DNA from: an uncultured Bacteroidia bacterium
GTDB taxonomy: Bacteria > Bacteroidota > Bacteroidia > Bacteroidales > Prolixibacteraceae
Assembly (NCBI GenBank): GCA_903905505.1
Contig: CAIVGL010000019.1
Coordinates: 1-59,820 of the forward strand
Direction: 5' to 3'
DNA: 59,820 nucleotides
Shown here: positions 45,738 through 55,907 of the stretch, piece by piece
Layout: each line of letters begins with the position of its first letter
How positions within the stretch are numbered: position 1 is the stretch's first letter
Translations under genes and position numbers: made by a program
The notes under the pieces: generated by a model
Databases searched by the model: none
What the model saw: the letters and a program-made list of their open reading frames with translations, nothing else
What the model was told of the DNA's origin: nothing

Positions 45738-46136
45738 TTAAAGTTTTGCCTGTCGTTCGATTCGGATTAAAAAAGAATCAGCAATTGTTTTTCCGCGGTG
45801 CTTAGCCCTTTCTGCAATTATTCCTTCAAATTGACGATCGACAGTTTGGCACCAAATATCCAGCCAACGGTTAAAATGAAGTTCGGTAAGGTTCATATGA
45901 AAATGAATTGGCACAGGATTACCGACATAGCTAGGCCGACGTAGAAGAACCGTTGTCCAAAAGCGATAAAGAATCTGATGATGATTGTACCATCGACCCT
46001 TTAAATGAGCATTAAAAATTGGTCCAATCAGGTTATCTTTCTGAACAGCTGTATAAAACTGATCAATTAAAAGCTCAATATCGGTTGTATTTACAAGGTC
46101 ATGTTTCATAATTCGGCTATTGAGTTCAAATTTCAT
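45738..46136 (-). CDS. Group III truncated hemoglobin
   Basis: A 132-residue globin of the short 2-on-2 type. IELLIDQFYTAVQKDNLIGPIFN, then a W.HH..LYRFWTTVLL segment, YVGNPVPIHFHMNLTELHFNRWLDIW and VDRQFEGIIAERAKHRG match group III truncated hemoglobins; the proximal His is the one in ELHFNRW. The role (oxygen, NO or peroxide chemistry) is unknown for this group. The start is uncertain: ATG at 46136 is used here; ATG at 46109 would begin right at the first helix (MKHDLVNTTDIELL), and a TTG at 46157 is less likely. About 115 bases separate it from the metY promoter. Confidence 0.8.
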   Translation of the reverse strand: MKFELNSRIMKHDLVNTTDIELLIDQFYTAVQKDNLIGPIFNAHLKGRWYNHHQILYRFWTTVLLRRPSYVGNPVPIHFHMNLTELHFNRWLDIWCQTVDRQFEGIIAERAKHRGKTIADSFLIRIERQAKL

Positions 46137-46237
46137 AAATTTATCGGTATCAATCAAATTATGAAGGATTATATTTGATGAATATTTAAAGATTAAACTT
46201 TTTAAAATTGGAGTAATTAATAAGCAACCTGTCGAAT

Positions 46238-47071
46238 ATGATTATTGATGATATTAATGGAACCGTAGAGCTATCAAATGGGGTGAAGATGCCCTATTTC
46301 GGATTGGGTGTATTTAAAACCAAGGATGGCGAAGAGGTCGAGAATGCTATAAAATGGGCCCTTGAAGCTGGGTATCGCCATATCGATACAGCCTCTATCT
46401 ATAACAATGAACATGGAGTTGGCAATGCCATTAAAGCAAGTGGCATCCCGCGAGAAGAGCTTTTCATTACGACCAAAATATGGAATGATCGACAACGCAA
46501 CCAAACCGTCCTTGAGGGTTTTGAGGAGAGTTTAAACCTTTTGCAAACCGATTACGTCGATCTATACTTGATTCATTGGCCTGTTAAAGAGCATTTTACT
46601 GAGTCGTGGAAAGTTCTCGAAGAGATATACCATTCAGGAAGAGCCAGAGCCATTGGAGTGAGCAATTTCCTAGAACATCATCTGAGAGAACTATTACCTA
46701 CAGCTGAAATCATGCCCATGGTGAATCAGGTGGAGTGTCATCCCTATCTTGTTCAGCAATCGCTAATCGATTTCTGTAAATCGTACGACATCGTCTATGA
46801 GGCTTGGAGCCCAATTATGCGGGGCAAGGTGAATGAACTACCCCTATTTATCAAGCTAGCAGAAAAATACCAAAAATCACCCGTTCAGATCGTCTTGCGA
46901 TGGGATCTGCAGAAAGGGATTGTCACCATACCTAAGTCTGTTCAACGAGAACGGATCATTCACAATGCCAATATTTTTGATTTTACTTTGACTGGTCAAG
47001 ATATGGATCTCATTGATGCCTTAGATCGAGATGAGCATTTTGGGGCGCACCCCGACACATTTGATTTTTAA
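46238..47071 (+). CDS. Aldo/keto reductase
   Basis: A 277-residue NAD(P)H-dependent oxidoreductase of the AKR TIM-barrel family. The catalytic tetrad is visible: Asp50 and Tyr55 (HIDTASIYNNE), Lys80 (FITTKIW) and His113 (LYLIHWPV). AIGVSNFL, QVECHPYL and the cofactor loop VTIPKSVQRERI near 230 are also family motifs. It resembles the AKR5 group (2,5-diketo-gluconate reductase-like), but the substrate cannot be assigned. It is divergent from the truncated hemoglobin gene and is followed by pepF after 57 bases. Confidence 0.88.
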   Translation: MIIDDINGTVELSNGVKMPYFGLGVFKTKDGEEVENAIKWALEAGYRHIDTASIYNNEHGVGNAIKASGIPREELFITTKIWNDRQRNQTVLEGFEESLNLLQTDYVDLYLIHWPVKEHFTESWKVLEEIYHSGRARAIGVSNFLEHHLRELLPTAEIMPMVNQVECHPYLVQQSLIDFCKSYDIVYEAWSPIMRGKVNELPLFIKLAEKYQKSPVQIVLRWDLQKGIVTIPKSVQRERIIHNANIFDFTLTGQDMDLIDALDRDEHFGAHPDTFDF

Positions 47072-47128
47072 CATCGATTAAAACGTTACTTTGATTCTCA
47101 TTAATTACAAACTAATAATCAAGCTTAT

Positions 47129-49000
47129 ATGAAATTTCTATTTTTAGTATGTCTATTTTTAAGTTCTATTTTAGTAGCATCAGCCCAAAAAGAGCGCAGT
47201 TTAATTGAGAGCCAATATAAAGTTAATCTAACACCGGTTTATCCCTCAGATCAGGCATGGGAAGCAGCGAAACAAAAATTAATCGCTGAGATGCCGAAGA
47301 TCGAACAGTTCAAGGGGAAGCTCACCCAGTCAGCCTCAAAACTGCTTGAGTGCCTTGAATTCTCCACGAAGCTTGACAAAGAATCCTCTCGTTTGTATAT
47401 CTATACAAGTCTGAATAGTGATGTCGACACCAGAGACATGAAATTTATGTCGATGCAGCAGAGCCTAGATCAGCTGCTTAACGACTATAGCACCAAGACA
47501 GCCTTTATTGAGCCCGAACTTTTAAAGGTCGACTGGAAAGTTATTGAAGGGTTTATCAGCAAAGAAAAAGGACTTGAGATCTATCGGAAAGATCTTACCG
47601 ATCTATTCAAAAAGAAACAACACACCTTATCGGAACCTGAAGAGCGCATTTTAGCTCGCTCGTCGATGATCGAAAGCGTACCAAACGATGTTTACGGGAC
47701 CTTTAAAGATGCAGAGATGCCATCACCAACTGTTACCTTATCAGATGGGAGTAAAGTTGAGTTAACCAGCAGTGCTTTTAATCACGTTCGGACCTCTAGC
47801 AATCGTGCAGATCGTAAGATTGCCTTTGAGGCTTTCTGGAATAATTTTGCCAAATTTAAAGGGACTTATGGTCAGATGATGTATGGCAACGTAAAGGATC
47901 ACAGCTATCGGGCACAATCCAGGAAGTACAGCTCATCTATCGAGGCTTCCTTAGCTCCCAATGACATACCAGTTCGTGTTTACAAGAGTCTTGTCGACAA
48001 TGTGAATAAAAATCTTCCTGCCTTACATCGCTATCTAGCCCTAAAAAAGCGAATGCTTGGAGTAGACACCCTAAAATACTATGACCTTTATGCGCCAGTG
48101 GTCAAGAATGTGGATTTAAAATACACCTATGCGCAAGGAAGCGATCTAGTTATAAAAGCGTTGGAGCCACTTGGAAGTGAATATACCCGAACGCTAAGCA
48201 AAGCGATAAACGAAGGGTGGATCGATGTCTATCCGAATGTAGGCAAGCGCTCTGGAGCCTATTCCAATGGTGGAGCGTATGATGTGCATCCGTATATCCT
48301 GATGAATTACAACGAGTCGTATAATGATGTGAGTACCTTAGCGCACGAACTGGGCCATACGATGCAGAGCTATTTCTCAAATAAAACTCAGCCCTATCCC
48401 TTATCGCATTACAAAACGTTTGTGGCTGAAGTAGCTTCAACCTTTAATGAGGTGTTACTTTTTAACTATATGCTTAAAAATGTCAAGAATGACGATGTTA
48501 AACTTTCGATCTTAATGAATTGGCTTGATGGGTTCAAGGGGACTTTATTTAGACAAACACAGTTTGCTGAGTTTGAGCAAAAGATTCACGAGACGGTGGA
48601 AAAAGGGACCCCGCTTACTGGAGATTATCTTTCAGAGACCTATGGTGAGATTCTCAAGAAATATTATGGAAACACAGCAAATACGTGCATTATTGACGAT
48701 TACACGAGCATTGAATGGGCTAACATCCCCCATTTCTACATGAATTTCTATGTTTTCCAGTATAGCACTTCGTTTACAGCATCGTTCTCTTTAGCTGAGA
48801 AGGTTATGAACAAAGAACCTAAGGCTCTTGAGCGCTACTTAAAGTTCTTAGCCTCTGGTGGATCAGACTACCCTATTGAACAACTTAAAAGTGCAGGTGT
48901 AGATATGACCACCTCAGTACCTTTTGATAAAGCCATTCAGGCAATGAACAAGGTGATGGATGAGATTGAGGTAATCTTGAATAAAAAGGGGAAGCAGTAG
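47129..49000 (+). CDS. pepF: Oligoendopeptidase F (M3 metallopeptidase), exported
   Basis: A 623-residue M3 zinc peptidase. The catalytic site is STLAHELGHTMQS with a Glu further downstream in FVAEVASTFNEV, completing the HExxH...E zinc site. A Sec signal peptide (FLVCLFLSSILVASAQ) makes it periplasmic, unlike the cytoplasmic PepF of Gram-positives. The N-terminal half is the helical M3 fold (LSEPEERILARSSMIESV), and the C-terminal NIPHFYMNFYVFQYSTSF substrate-binding region is intact. It should cut short oligopeptides. The gene converges on ychF with two bases between the stops. Confidence 0.9.
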   Translation: MKFLFLVCLFLSSILVASAQKERSLIESQYKVNLTPVYPSDQAWEAAKQKLIAEMPKIEQFKGKLTQSASKLLECLEFSTKLDKESSRLYIYTSLNSDVDTRDMKFMSMQQSLDQLLNDYSTKTAFIEPELLKVDWKVIEGFISKEKGLEIYRKDLTDLFKKKQHTLSEPEERILARSSMIESVPNDVYGTFKDAEMPSPTVTLSDGSKVELTSSAFNHVRTSSNRADRKIAFEAFWNNFAKFKGTYGQMMYGNVKDHSYRAQSRKYSSSIEASLAPNDIPVRVYKSLVDNVNKNLPALHRYLALKKRMLGVDTLKYYDLYAPVVKNVDLKYTYAQGSDLVIKALEPLGSEYTRTLSKAINEGWIDVYPNVGKRSGAYSNGGAYDVHPYILMNYNESYNDVSTLAHELGHTMQSYFSNKTQPYPLSHYKTFVAEVASTFNEVLLFNYMLKNVKNDDVKLSILMNWLDGFKGTLFRQTQFAEFEQKIHETVEKGTPLTGDYLSETYGEILKKYYGNTANTCIIDDYTSIEWANIPHFYMNFYVFQYSTSFTASFSLAEKVMNKEPKALERYLKFLASGGSDYPIEQLKSAGVDMTTSVPFDKAIQAMNKVMDEIEVILNKKGKQ

Positions 49001-49002
49001 CC

Positions 49003-50103
49003 CTATACGTTGAAGCGGAAGTGCATAATGTCGCCATCTTGAACGACATACTCTTTCCCTTCGATGGAGATCTTACCATTATCGCGACAAGCCGATTCAG
49101 ACCCTAATCGGATATAATCGTCATACTTGATAACCTCCGCACGAATAAAGCCCTTTTCGAAGTCGCTATGGATGATTCCAGCGGCTTTAGGGGCTTTAAT
49201 ACCTTTGACAAATGTCCAAGCACGGCTCTCTTCAACACCGGTGGTAAAGTAAGTCTGAAGGTTAAGCAATTTATACGCCGAGTGGATAAGTTTGTTTACT
49301 CCCGGCTCATCTAAGCCAAGGTCTTCAAGAAATAGCTGTTTCTCCTCATAGCTATCTAATCCAGCGATATCAGCTTCTGTAGCAGCAGCCACGATCAATA
49401 TCTCAGCTTTCTCGTCAGCGGTATTTTGAATCAGGGCCTCCGTATATTTATTTCCTTTGACAGCTGATCCTTCATCTACGTTACAGACGTATAATACTGG
49501 TTTTTTAGTCAGCAAGAAGAAGTCATGTATCAAACCCTCTTCATCCTCAGTAAGCTCAACTGTGCGTGCGCTTTTTCCGGTTAGAAGTGCCGCTTTAATC
49601 CGCTCAGCGATAGCGACTGTTTTCTGAGCGATCTTATCATTTCCCACCTTGGCCTGTTTTTGAAGCTTTGCTATACGTCCTTCAACCGTCTCAAGGTCTT
49701 TTAATTGCAATTCAATATCAACAACTTCTTTGTCGCGAACTGGGTTTATAGACCCATCGACATGGATAATATTTTCATTTTCGAAACACCTAACAACATG
49801 TATTATGGCATCAACTTCGCGGATATTGGCTAAAAACTGATTTCCAAGACCTTCACCTTTGCTCGCCCCTTTAACCAACCCAGCAATATCCACAATCTCT
49901 ACGGTTGTTGGAATCGCACGCTTCGGATTATCTATCTCAGCTAGCTTGATCAACCGTTTATCTGGAACAGTAATCACGCCAACATTCGGCTCGATAGTAC
50001 AAAAAGGGAAGTTTGCCGCTTGTGCTTTCGCATTCGACAAGCAATTAAAAAGGGTAGATTTTCCAACATTAGGAAGTCCGACGATGCCACACTGTAAAGC
50101 CAT
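49003..50103 (-). CDS. ychF: Redox-regulated ribosome-associated ATPase YchF/OLA1
   Basis: An OBG-family P-loop ATPase of 366 residues. G1 is [16 protein letters not shown]2/G3 include [12 protein letters not shown] and [21 protein letters not shown], and the G4 region reads VLYVCNVDE, with the noncanonical NVDE that fits ATP rather than GTP preference. The C-terminal TGS-like domain has [28 protein letters not shown] and ends in [11 protein letters not shown]. It binds ribosomes and takes part in oxidative stress responses. Length is normal. Transcribed alone; the ECF sigma gene diverges from it. Confidence 0.93.
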   Translation of the reverse strand: MALQCGIVGLPNVGKSTLFNCLSNAKAQAANFPFCTIEPNVGVITVPDKRLIKLAEIDNPKRAIPTTVEIVDIAGLVKGASKGEGLGNQFLANIREVDAIIHVVRCFENENIIHVDGSINPVRDKEVVDIELQLKDLETVEGRIAKLQKQAKVGNDKIAQKTVAIAERIKAALLTGKSARTVELTEDEEGLIHDFFLLTKKPVLYVCNVDEGSAVKGNKYTEALIQNTADEKAEILIVAAATEADIAGLDSYEEKQLFLEDLGLDEPGVNKLIHSAYKLLNLQTYFTTGVEESRAWTFVKGIKAPKAAGIIHSDFEKGFIRAEVIKYDDYIRLGSESACRDNGKISIEGKEYVVQDGDIMHFRFNV

Positions 50104-50249
50104 TCTGAAAGGGTATATTTATATGGCGCAAAATTACTATTTTCACCGGTAAATAAAACTGTTGACCGTTTTAAGCATCGATTTAATTAAACCATTGGCT
50201 TAGATTGGTGTCTGACTAAGATTAAATTAGAAAAGAATTAGTTTCCAGA

Positions 50250-50801
50250 ATGCACGTCGATGAAACAGATCTGATTGCCCAACTCAAAGGGGAAAAGAGC
50301 AGAGAGCAGGCATTTAAAGTTCTGGTAAACACCTATCAGCAAAGATTATACTGGCATATTCGGAAGATTGTGATCAACCATGATGATGCTGACGACATCC
50401 TTCAGAATGTCTACCTAAAAGTCTGGAATAATGTGGCAAACTTCAGAGAAGACTCCTCCTTATTTACTTGGCTATTCCGCATTGCGACCAATGAATCACT
50501 GAGTCATTTGCAAAAACAAAAGCGGTACTCGATCAGCTCGATCAACGACACAAGTAATTATCTGGTAGAAAACTTAGAGACTGACGTTTATTTCGAAGGT
50601 GACAAGCTAGAAAATAAATTACAAGAAGCTTTAGCACAGCTTCCGAATAAACAACGGATCGTATTTAACATGAAATATTTCGACGAGATGAAATATGAGG
50701 AAATGTCTAAAATATTAAACACCTCGGTTGGAGCATTAAAGGCATCGTATCATTTTGCAGTTAAGAAGATTGAAGATTATTTAAAAGAACATCAAGATTA
50801 A
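50250..50801 (+). CDS. ECF-type RNA polymerase sigma factor
   Basis: A 183-residue ECF sigma factor: region 2 has VNTYQQRLYWHIRKIVINHDDADDILQNVYLKVWNNVANFREDSSLFTWLFRIATNESLSHL, and region 4 LAQLPNKQRIVFNMKYFDEMKYEEMSKILNTSVGALKASYHFAVKKI. It leads a compact set with a membrane protein (43 bases on) and a small periplasmic protein (10 bases after that). This three-gene layout is common in Bacteroidota and suggests an envelope stress circuit. No consensus promoter was clear. Confidence 0.92.
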   Translation: MHVDETDLIAQLKGEKSREQAFKVLVNTYQQRLYWHIRKIVINHDDADDILQNVYLKVWNNVANFREDSSLFTWLFRIATNESLSHLQKQKRYSISSINDTSNYLVENLETDVYFEGDKLENKLQEALAQLPNKQRIVFNMKYFDEMKYEEMSKILNTSVGALKASYHFAVKKIEDYLKEHQD

Positions 50802-50844
50802 TATTTAAACCATTTAACCTGAATCGTGTCAAAGCGATATACAC

Positions 50845-51288
50845 ATGAAAACGACTATCGGAAATATCGAAAATGGATTGGGAGATCGTTATAAACGAAA
50901 TCCTTTTACAGTGCCAGAGGGCTACTTCGAAGGGTTTGAAGCGCGATTAAACCAGCGTATCAAACAACAAGCGATAAAGGCAAGCAACCCGTTCATGGCT
51001 TATCTCAAGCCAATCGTTGCTATTGCTGCTGTATTAGTCTTAGCTTTGGTTCTTACAACGATTCAATTCCCTAACCTATTCAAGTCTTCAGAGACTAATG
51101 CGTTGGCAGATAATGAAGAGTTGAATAATTCGATTGGACAAGCATTTATGTCAAATCCTTCTGATGATCAGATTCTAGCTGCATTTTCAGAATCAGATCA
51201 AGTTGAAGCGAAAAAGATAACATCAGATAATTTAACAGACTATATTGCCGATAACTCAACTGAATACGAAATCATTTCGAACCATTAA
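50845..51288 (+). CDS. Small single-pass membrane protein, likely partner of the ECF sigma factor
   Basis: A 147-residue protein with a cytoplasmic N-terminus (about 1-53; NPFTVPEGYFEGFEARLNQRI is the recognisable segment), one membrane helix at about 54-72 and a 75-residue, acidic, Ser/Asp/Glu-rich periplasmic tail. The NPF.VPEGYFE segment occurs in proteins behind ECF sigma genes in Bacteroidota. A role as anti-sigma factor is likely from position and topology, but there is no zinc motif. The next gene begins 10 bases after its stop. Confidence 0.7.
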   Translation: MKTTIGNIENGLGDRYKRNPFTVPEGYFEGFEARLNQRIKQQAIKASNPFMAYLKPIVAIAAVLVLALVLTTIQFPNLFKSSETNALADNEELNNSIGQAFMSNPSDDQILAAFSESDQVEAKKITSDNLTDYIADNSTEYEIISNH

Positions 51289-51298
51289 TTTTAAAGCC

Positions 51299-51808
51299 AT
51301 GAAGAAAACTATGACACTGAGAAATGTATTGAGCGTTTCGAATAAGGCAGTTTTAACTGTGCTTCTTCTAAGCACTATTTCAATTGGGGTAATGGCACAA
51401 CGAAACTTAGATCCCAAGACTTTGGAAGCTATCAAGATTAGAAAAATTGGCTTTCTAACCGATCAATTGAATCTAACCCCAGCAGAAGCCGAGAAATTCT
51501 GGCCGTTATACAATGAGTTAGAGAAAAAGAAAATAGCCTTAGAGAATAAAAAGCGCGAATTAGAGGAGTTGGTCACTGAGCCAAAACCAGGACTAACGGC
51601 TGCTGATTACCGTAAATTAGCCATTGAGTTAGCTACGACCCATGTCACAGAAGGGAAGCTAATTGAAGAATATAATTTGAAAATGATGGATGTAATTCCT
51701 GCTGAAAAAGTGGTTCGGATATACGCTTCAGAACGAAAGTTTAGAACAACGCTAATGCGCGAATTTCGCAAAAACCAGCAGGATAAAAAAGAGAGTGAGA
51801 CCAAGTAA
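51299..51808 (+). CDS. Exported helical protein, Spy/CpxP-like
   Basis: A 169-residue exported protein: basic start, hydrophobic core (AVLTVLLLSTISIGVMAQ, cleavage near residue 34), then a helical mature part rich in Glu/Lys/Leu: FLTDQLNLTPAEAEKFWPLYNELEKKKIALENKKREL. The LNLT..EA..FWPLYNELE pattern recalls Spy/CpxP-type periplasmic sensors/chaperones. I chose the ATG at 51299, directly at the signal peptide; a frame from 51245 would overlap the membrane-protein gene. It ends the sigma cassette and has a terminator. It may feed back to the sigma/membrane-protein pair. Confidence 0.7.
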   Translation: MKKTMTLRNVLSVSNKAVLTVLLLSTISIGVMAQRNLDPKTLEAIKIRKIGFLTDQLNLTPAEAEKFWPLYNELEKKKIALENKKRELEELVTEPKPGLTAADYRKLAIELATTHVTEGKLIEEYNLKMMDVIPAEKVVRIYASERKFRTTLMREFRKNQQDKKESETK

Positions 51809-51848
51809 TTGAGCTCAAAAATACTTTTGTTTAAGTTTAGTTTAAGAA

Positions 51849-51896
51849 CAAGAGGTTGTCACGGATGTAAATTTGCTGACAGCCTCTTTTGTTTTT
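51849..51896 (+). terminator. Intrinsic terminator after the sigma cassette
   Basis: AAGAGG (51850-51855) and TGTC pair with GACA and CCTCTT (51883-51888), with one mismatch between the two blocks; TTGTTTTT follows. It lies 41 bases past the stop of the Spy-like gene. Confidence 0.7.
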
Positions 51897-51903
51897 AATT
51901 CAA

Positions 51904-53271
51904 CTAGAGACCTTTCAACTGAGAAACAATATCCTCAATGCCAACAAGTTGCTGTTCGCCAGACTCCATATTCTTAAAGTTTATTAGTCCTGACTCCAAC
52001 TCCGACTCACCGATTAAAGCGACAAATTTTATCCCTTTTCGATTGGCATAATTCATTTGCTTCTTCATCTTATCTGAATCAGGATAAAGCTCGCTACTAA
52101 TCCCTTCACCCCTCAATCGAGCAACCAAAGGGAGACAAAATTGTTCCTCTTTAGACCCAAAATTCACAAACATGACCTGAGCGGCACTAAGAGCATCTTT
52201 TGGAAAAAGATCTAGCTGCATCATCACATCATAAATACGGTCGGCTCCAAAGGAGATTCCTACCCCTGAAACACCAGTGAGACCAAAAATACCAGTCAGA
52301 TCATCATACCGTCCACCGCCAGTTATCGAGCCAATAGCCACATCTTTCGATTTAACCTCAAAAATAGCTCCTGTATAATAATTCAGTCCTCGAGCTAAGG
52401 TAAGATCCAGCTCTAACTCTGCCTTCAAATCCATCGAGGAGAGATAGTCGAAAATAGTACGCACCTCACCTACCCCTTTAACACCAATCGCAGAACTGGA
52501 AATCACCCGTTCGATCTGGTCTAACTTTTCGCCATTACTTCCGGTAAGATTTAAAATTGGCTGCAGCTTCTCGATGGCTTGAGTGGTGACACCCTTCAGC
52601 GCTAACTCCTCATTAACTTTCTCTATTCCTATCTTATCGAGTTTATCAATGGCTACTGTAATATCTACAATTCGATCGGCCTCACCAATTGTTTCAGCGA
52701 TGCCAGCCAAGATTTTACGATTATTTATCTTAATTATAACTTCAAGTCTGAGCTTGCGATAGACCTGATCAATGATCTGGATTAATTCAACCTCATTCAG
52801 GAGTGCATCAGAGCCAATAATATCAACATCGCACTGGTAAAATTCGCGGTAACGACCTTTCTGTGGTCGATCAGCACGCCAGACAGGTTGGATCTGAAAA
52901 CGGCGAAATGGAAAAACAAGGTCGTTTTGGTTCTGCACCACATAACGCGCAAAAGGGACCGTGAGATCATAACGCAACCCTTTTTCCGATATCTTAGTGG
53001 TAAGCTTTGTGCTGCTGGCCTGTTGTAGTGATTCGCCATCTAAAGCAGAGAGGTAGTCACCGGAGTTCAAGATCTTAAACAAGAGCTTATCCCCTTCCTC
53101 CCCATACTTACCCATAAGCGTAGATAGGTTCTCCATAGCAGGGGTCTCAATCTGTTGAAATCCGTAGACTTGGAATACCTGTTTTACCGTGTCGAAGATG
53201 TAATTTCTCCGAGCCATTTCATTGGGTGAAAAGTCACGCGTTCCTTTAGGTATAGATGGTTTCTGTGCCAT
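51904..53271 (-). CDS. hisS: Histidyl-tRNA synthetase
   Basis: A 455-residue class II synthetase that charges tRNA-His. [16 protein letters not shown] at the start, motif 2 in [26 protein letters not shown], the histidine-binding [15 protein letters not shown] (HisA) and motif 3 [29 protein letters not shown] are all present; the anticodon domain with [22 protein letters not shown] closes the protein. I chose the ATG at 53271; a longer frame from 53322 would add 17 hydrophobic residues that other HisRS lack. Its stop lies close to a terminator shared with the convergent sigma cassette. Confidence 0.93.
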   Translation of the reverse strand: MAQKPSIPKGTRDFSPNEMARRNYIFDTVKQVFQVYGFQQIETPAMENLSTLMGKYGEEGDKLLFKILNSGDYLSALDGESLQQASSTKLTTKISEKGLRYDLTVPFARYVVQNQNDLVFPFRRFQIQPVWRADRPQKGRYREFYQCDVDIIGSDALLNEVELIQIIDQVYRKLRLEVIIKINNRKILAGIAETIGEADRIVDITVAIDKLDKIGIEKVNEELALKGVTTQAIEKLQPILNLTGSNGEKLDQIERVISSSAIGVKGVGEVRTIFDYLSSMDLKAELELDLTLARGLNYYTGAIFEVKSKDVAIGSITGGGRYDDLTGIFGLTGVSGVGISFGADRIYDVMMQLDLFPKDALSAAQVMFVNFGSKEEQFCLPLVARLRGEGISSELYPDSDKMKKQMNYANRKGIKFVALIGESELESGLINFKNMESGEQQLVGIEDIVSQLKGL

Positions 53272-53432
53272 GCTGCAAATAAATAGTAAAACGCAAAGGT
53301 AGGGAATATTCCTAAAATACATCGAAGGACAAAATATGGGCTAAATCTGATTAAATATTGGTTATTCGTGAATGTTTTAGTCGATGGTGTAGATTGAATT
53401 CGTATTTTTGCATCGTTGCAAATTACCAATTC

Positions 53433-54422
53433 ATGTTACAAGCAAACTTCGATCAATTAATAGTTGCCCACGGCTATGTCAACCAGCCTATAGCGCCTGG
53501 TCTCGATTTAATTCAAGAGATCAATCGCTTGAAGAAGGAAAAAAATGCAGTTATCCTGGGTCATTATTACATCACGGGTGAATTACAAGATATCTCCGAT
53601 ATTCTGGGCGATTCCTTAGCGTTAGCACAGGCAGCTCAAAAGACGGAGGCTGACCTTATTGTTTTTGTCGGCGTTCATTTTATGGGTGAGACGGCCAAAA
53701 TTCTCAATCCCAACAAAAAAGTGGTCGTGCCCGATATGAATGCAGGCTGCTCTTTAGCGAGTTCAGCTCCTGCCGATGCTTTTCAGGCGTTTAAAGACCA
53801 ACATCCCAATCATAAAGTGATCTCATACATCAACTGTTCTGCTGAGATCAAAGCCTTATCAGACGTTATTGTGACCTCTTCGAATGCGATGAAGATTGTG
53901 GAGTCGTTTCCAAAAGACCAACCCTTGATCTTTGCACCAGACAAAAACTTAGGCAACTACATCAACTCGGTGACTGGCCGTGAGATGGTCCTCTGGGATG
54001 GAGCCTGCATGGTGCATGAGAAATATTCGTTAGAGAAGATCGTCGCTTTAATGGATGAGCATCCTAAAGCAATCTTTATTGCCCATCCAGAATGTGAAAA
54101 GCAGGTGTTGTTAGTCGCTGATTTCATTGGCTCAACCACCGCTTTATTAAACTACGTGGCCCAAAGCGACAAGAAAGAGTTTATTGTAGCTACCGAGAGC
54201 GGTATTTTGCACCAGATGCAGAAGTCGTGCCCCGACAAAACGTTTATTCCTGCGCCATCTATCGATTCTACTTGTGGATGCAACGACTGCAGCTTTATGA
54301 AATTAAACACGATTCAAAAGCTTTACCTGGCTTTAAAATACGAACGACCTGAGATCATCCTCGATCCAGTGATACTTGAAAGAGCCAAATTACCCATCTT
54401 AAGAATGCTTGAACTATCGTAG
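53433..54422 (+). CDS. nadA: Quinolinate synthase
   Basis: NadA makes quinolinate from iminoaspartate and dihydroxyacetone phosphate in NAD synthesis; it carries a [4Fe-4S] cluster. The 329-residue protein has [26 protein letters not shown] and the expected cluster cysteines in [20 protein letters not shown] and [10 protein letters not shown]; the HPEC.KQV motif is also present. I chose the ATG at 53433: TATTTTTG at 53403-53410 is a -7-like box, putting the transcript start near 53417, after the in-frame ATG at 53358. It diverges from hisS. nadB and nadC are not in the window. Confidence 0.92.
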   Translation: MLQANFDQLIVAHGYVNQPIAPGLDLIQEINRLKKEKNAVILGHYYITGELQDISDILGDSLALAQAAQKTEADLIVFVGVHFMGETAKILNPNKKVVVPDMNAGCSLASSAPADAFQAFKDQHPNHKVISYINCSAEIKALSDVIVTSSNAMKIVESFPKDQPLIFAPDKNLGNYINSVTGREMVLWDGACMVHEKYSLEKIVALMDEHPKAIFIAHPECEKQVLLVADFIGSTTALLNYVAQSDKKEFIVATESGILHQMQKSCPDKTFIPAPSIDSTCGCNDCSFMKLNTIQKLYLALKYERPEIILDPVILERAKLPILRMLELS

Positions 54423-54459
54423 CAAAAAGAGTCTCGTAAAAATCGGGTTATATTGGATT

Positions 54460-54486
54460 GATAAGGGCGAAAAAAGCCTTATCTTT
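54460..54486 (+). terminator. Intrinsic terminator after nadA
   Basis: GATAAGG (54460-54466) pairs with CCTTATC (54477-54483) around GCGAAAAAAG, followed by TTT. It lies 38 bases past the nadA stop. Confidence 0.6.
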
Positions 54487-54569
54487 AGACTATTACAATG
54501 CTTTTTAGAGTTGGATTTTAAAATTCTAAAAGCCAAGTGGTAAATCAAGTTACTTAAATTCAATCCAAC

Positions 54570-54773
54570 ATGAACTTCTTTAAGATTAAGACCACCTGGT
54601 CGAATTCCGAATTCATCGTATTTAAGCTCTGCGTAGCATCCGCCTACATCTTAATCGGAGCCTATTTTCACACATTTATTTGTCAATATTACATACCGAT
54701 CTTAATCCTATTTGGGATTAGTGTCGTCTGGGTCGTTTCTCTCTGGTTGAAGAAGATGAGAGAGAGCAAATAG
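54570..54773 (+). CDS. Small two-helix membrane protein of unknown function
   Basis: A 67-residue protein that I do not recognise by family. Two hydrophobic segments (about 17-37 and 41-59) are flanked by charged residues and it ends in LKKMRESK, consistent with a small two-pass inner membrane protein. Codon use does not look foreign. It lies between nadA (with terminator) and ilvE (convergent, stop 7 bases away), so it is probably a single-gene unit. Confidence 0.5.
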   Translation: MNFFKIKTTWSNSEFIVFKLCVASAYILIGAYFHTFICQYYIPILILFGISVVWVVSLWLKKMRESK

Positions 54774-54779
54774 GGCTAG

Positions 54780-55793
54780 TTATTCAATGATTGTGGTCCA
54801 ACCGTAAGGATCGGGCTCTAATCCGTATTGAATACCGCGAAGCTTCTCATATAACGCCACACAAACCTTTCCTGGCTCGGTGCCGTAGTTGTATTCTAGA
54901 TCATTATCGGCGTCGTAAATGCGCTTTATCGGAGAGATAACAGCAGCAGTACCGCACGCTCCAACCTCATCAAAATCAGCTAACTCCTCAACAGGAATCT
55001 GGCGATCTTCAACTTTAAAACCCATATCAGCAGCCAATTGACGAAGACTCATATTGGTAATTGAAGGGAGGATAGACTCTGATTTAGGGGTTACGTAGCT
55101 ATTTCCTTTGATGGCAAAGAAATTAGCAGGTCCACATTCGTCGATGTATTTTTTCTCACGTGCATCAAGATAAAGCACAGCAGAGAAACCATTTTGGTGA
55201 GCTCGTTGACCAGCAACCATACTTGCGGCATAGTTCCCACCAACTTTTATCTTCCCAGTACCCAGTGGTGCGGCACGATCATATTCGCGATAGATAACTA
55301 AATCGGTAGGCTTAAAACCTTCTTTAAAATAAGGACCAACAGGCATGACTATCACAGCAAAAAGATATTCATCAGCAGGCTTAACACCTATCTGTGCACC
55401 TGCGCCAATAAGCATTGGACGGATATAGAGTGAAGCCCCTGAATCAAATGGAGGGACTAAAGATTCATTAAGCTTAACGACTTTTTTTATTGCATCGGTA
55501 AATAAAGATGTTGGCACTTCAGCCATCATCACACCTTGAGCTGAGCGTTGCATCCGTTTTGCATTCTCATCCATTCGGAAAACCCGAATTTTGCCATCCT
55601 GACCTCTGAAAGCTTTTAAACCTTCAAAAGCCTCTTGTCCATAATGAAACGAAGTGGCGGCAATAGGAAGCGTGATATGCTCAGAGTCAGAGACTTCTAA
55701 TGGACCCCATTGACCATCGCGGTACCAGGTGCGAACATTATAGTCAGCTTTAAGATATCCAAATCCAAGGTTTTTCCAGTCTGTAATTTCCAT
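54780..55793 (-). CDS. ilvE: Branched-chain amino acid aminotransferase
   Basis: A PLP enzyme of fold type IV, 337 residues, that transaminates Leu, Ile and Val. TSFHYGQEAFEGLKAF, VFRMDENAKRM, LYIRPMLIGAGAQIGVKP and the expected PLP-lysine segment GKIKVGGNYAAS are present, with KYIDECGPANFFAI and GTAAVISPI near the C-terminus. This is the group II length and pattern. It starts with MEITDWKNLGFGYLKADYN, a usual start. No leader ORF was seen before it, unlike metY. Confidence 0.92.
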   Translation of the reverse strand: MEITDWKNLGFGYLKADYNVRTWYRDGQWGPLEVSDSEHITLPIAATSFHYGQEAFEGLKAFRGQDGKIRVFRMDENAKRMQRSAQGVMMAEVPTSLFTDAIKKVVKLNESLVPPFDSGASLYIRPMLIGAGAQIGVKPADEYLFAVIVMPVGPYFKEGFKPTDLVIYREYDRAAPLGTGKIKVGGNYAASMVAGQRAHQNGFSAVLYLDAREKKYIDECGPANFFAIKGNSYVTPKSESILPSITNMSLRQLAADMGFKVEDRQIPVEELADFDEVGACGTAAVISPIKRIYDADNDLEYNYGTEPGKVCVALYEKLRGIQYGLEPDPYGWTTIIE

Positions 55794-55907
55794 AATCTAA
55801 TTTTGTAGCACAAATTCTGCGGGTAAAAATACAATTAATCCTTAAAATCTTCGATTTATCACCTCAACAAAGTGATTCGAAAATTAAAATTGATCGGATT
55901 ATTGCAA

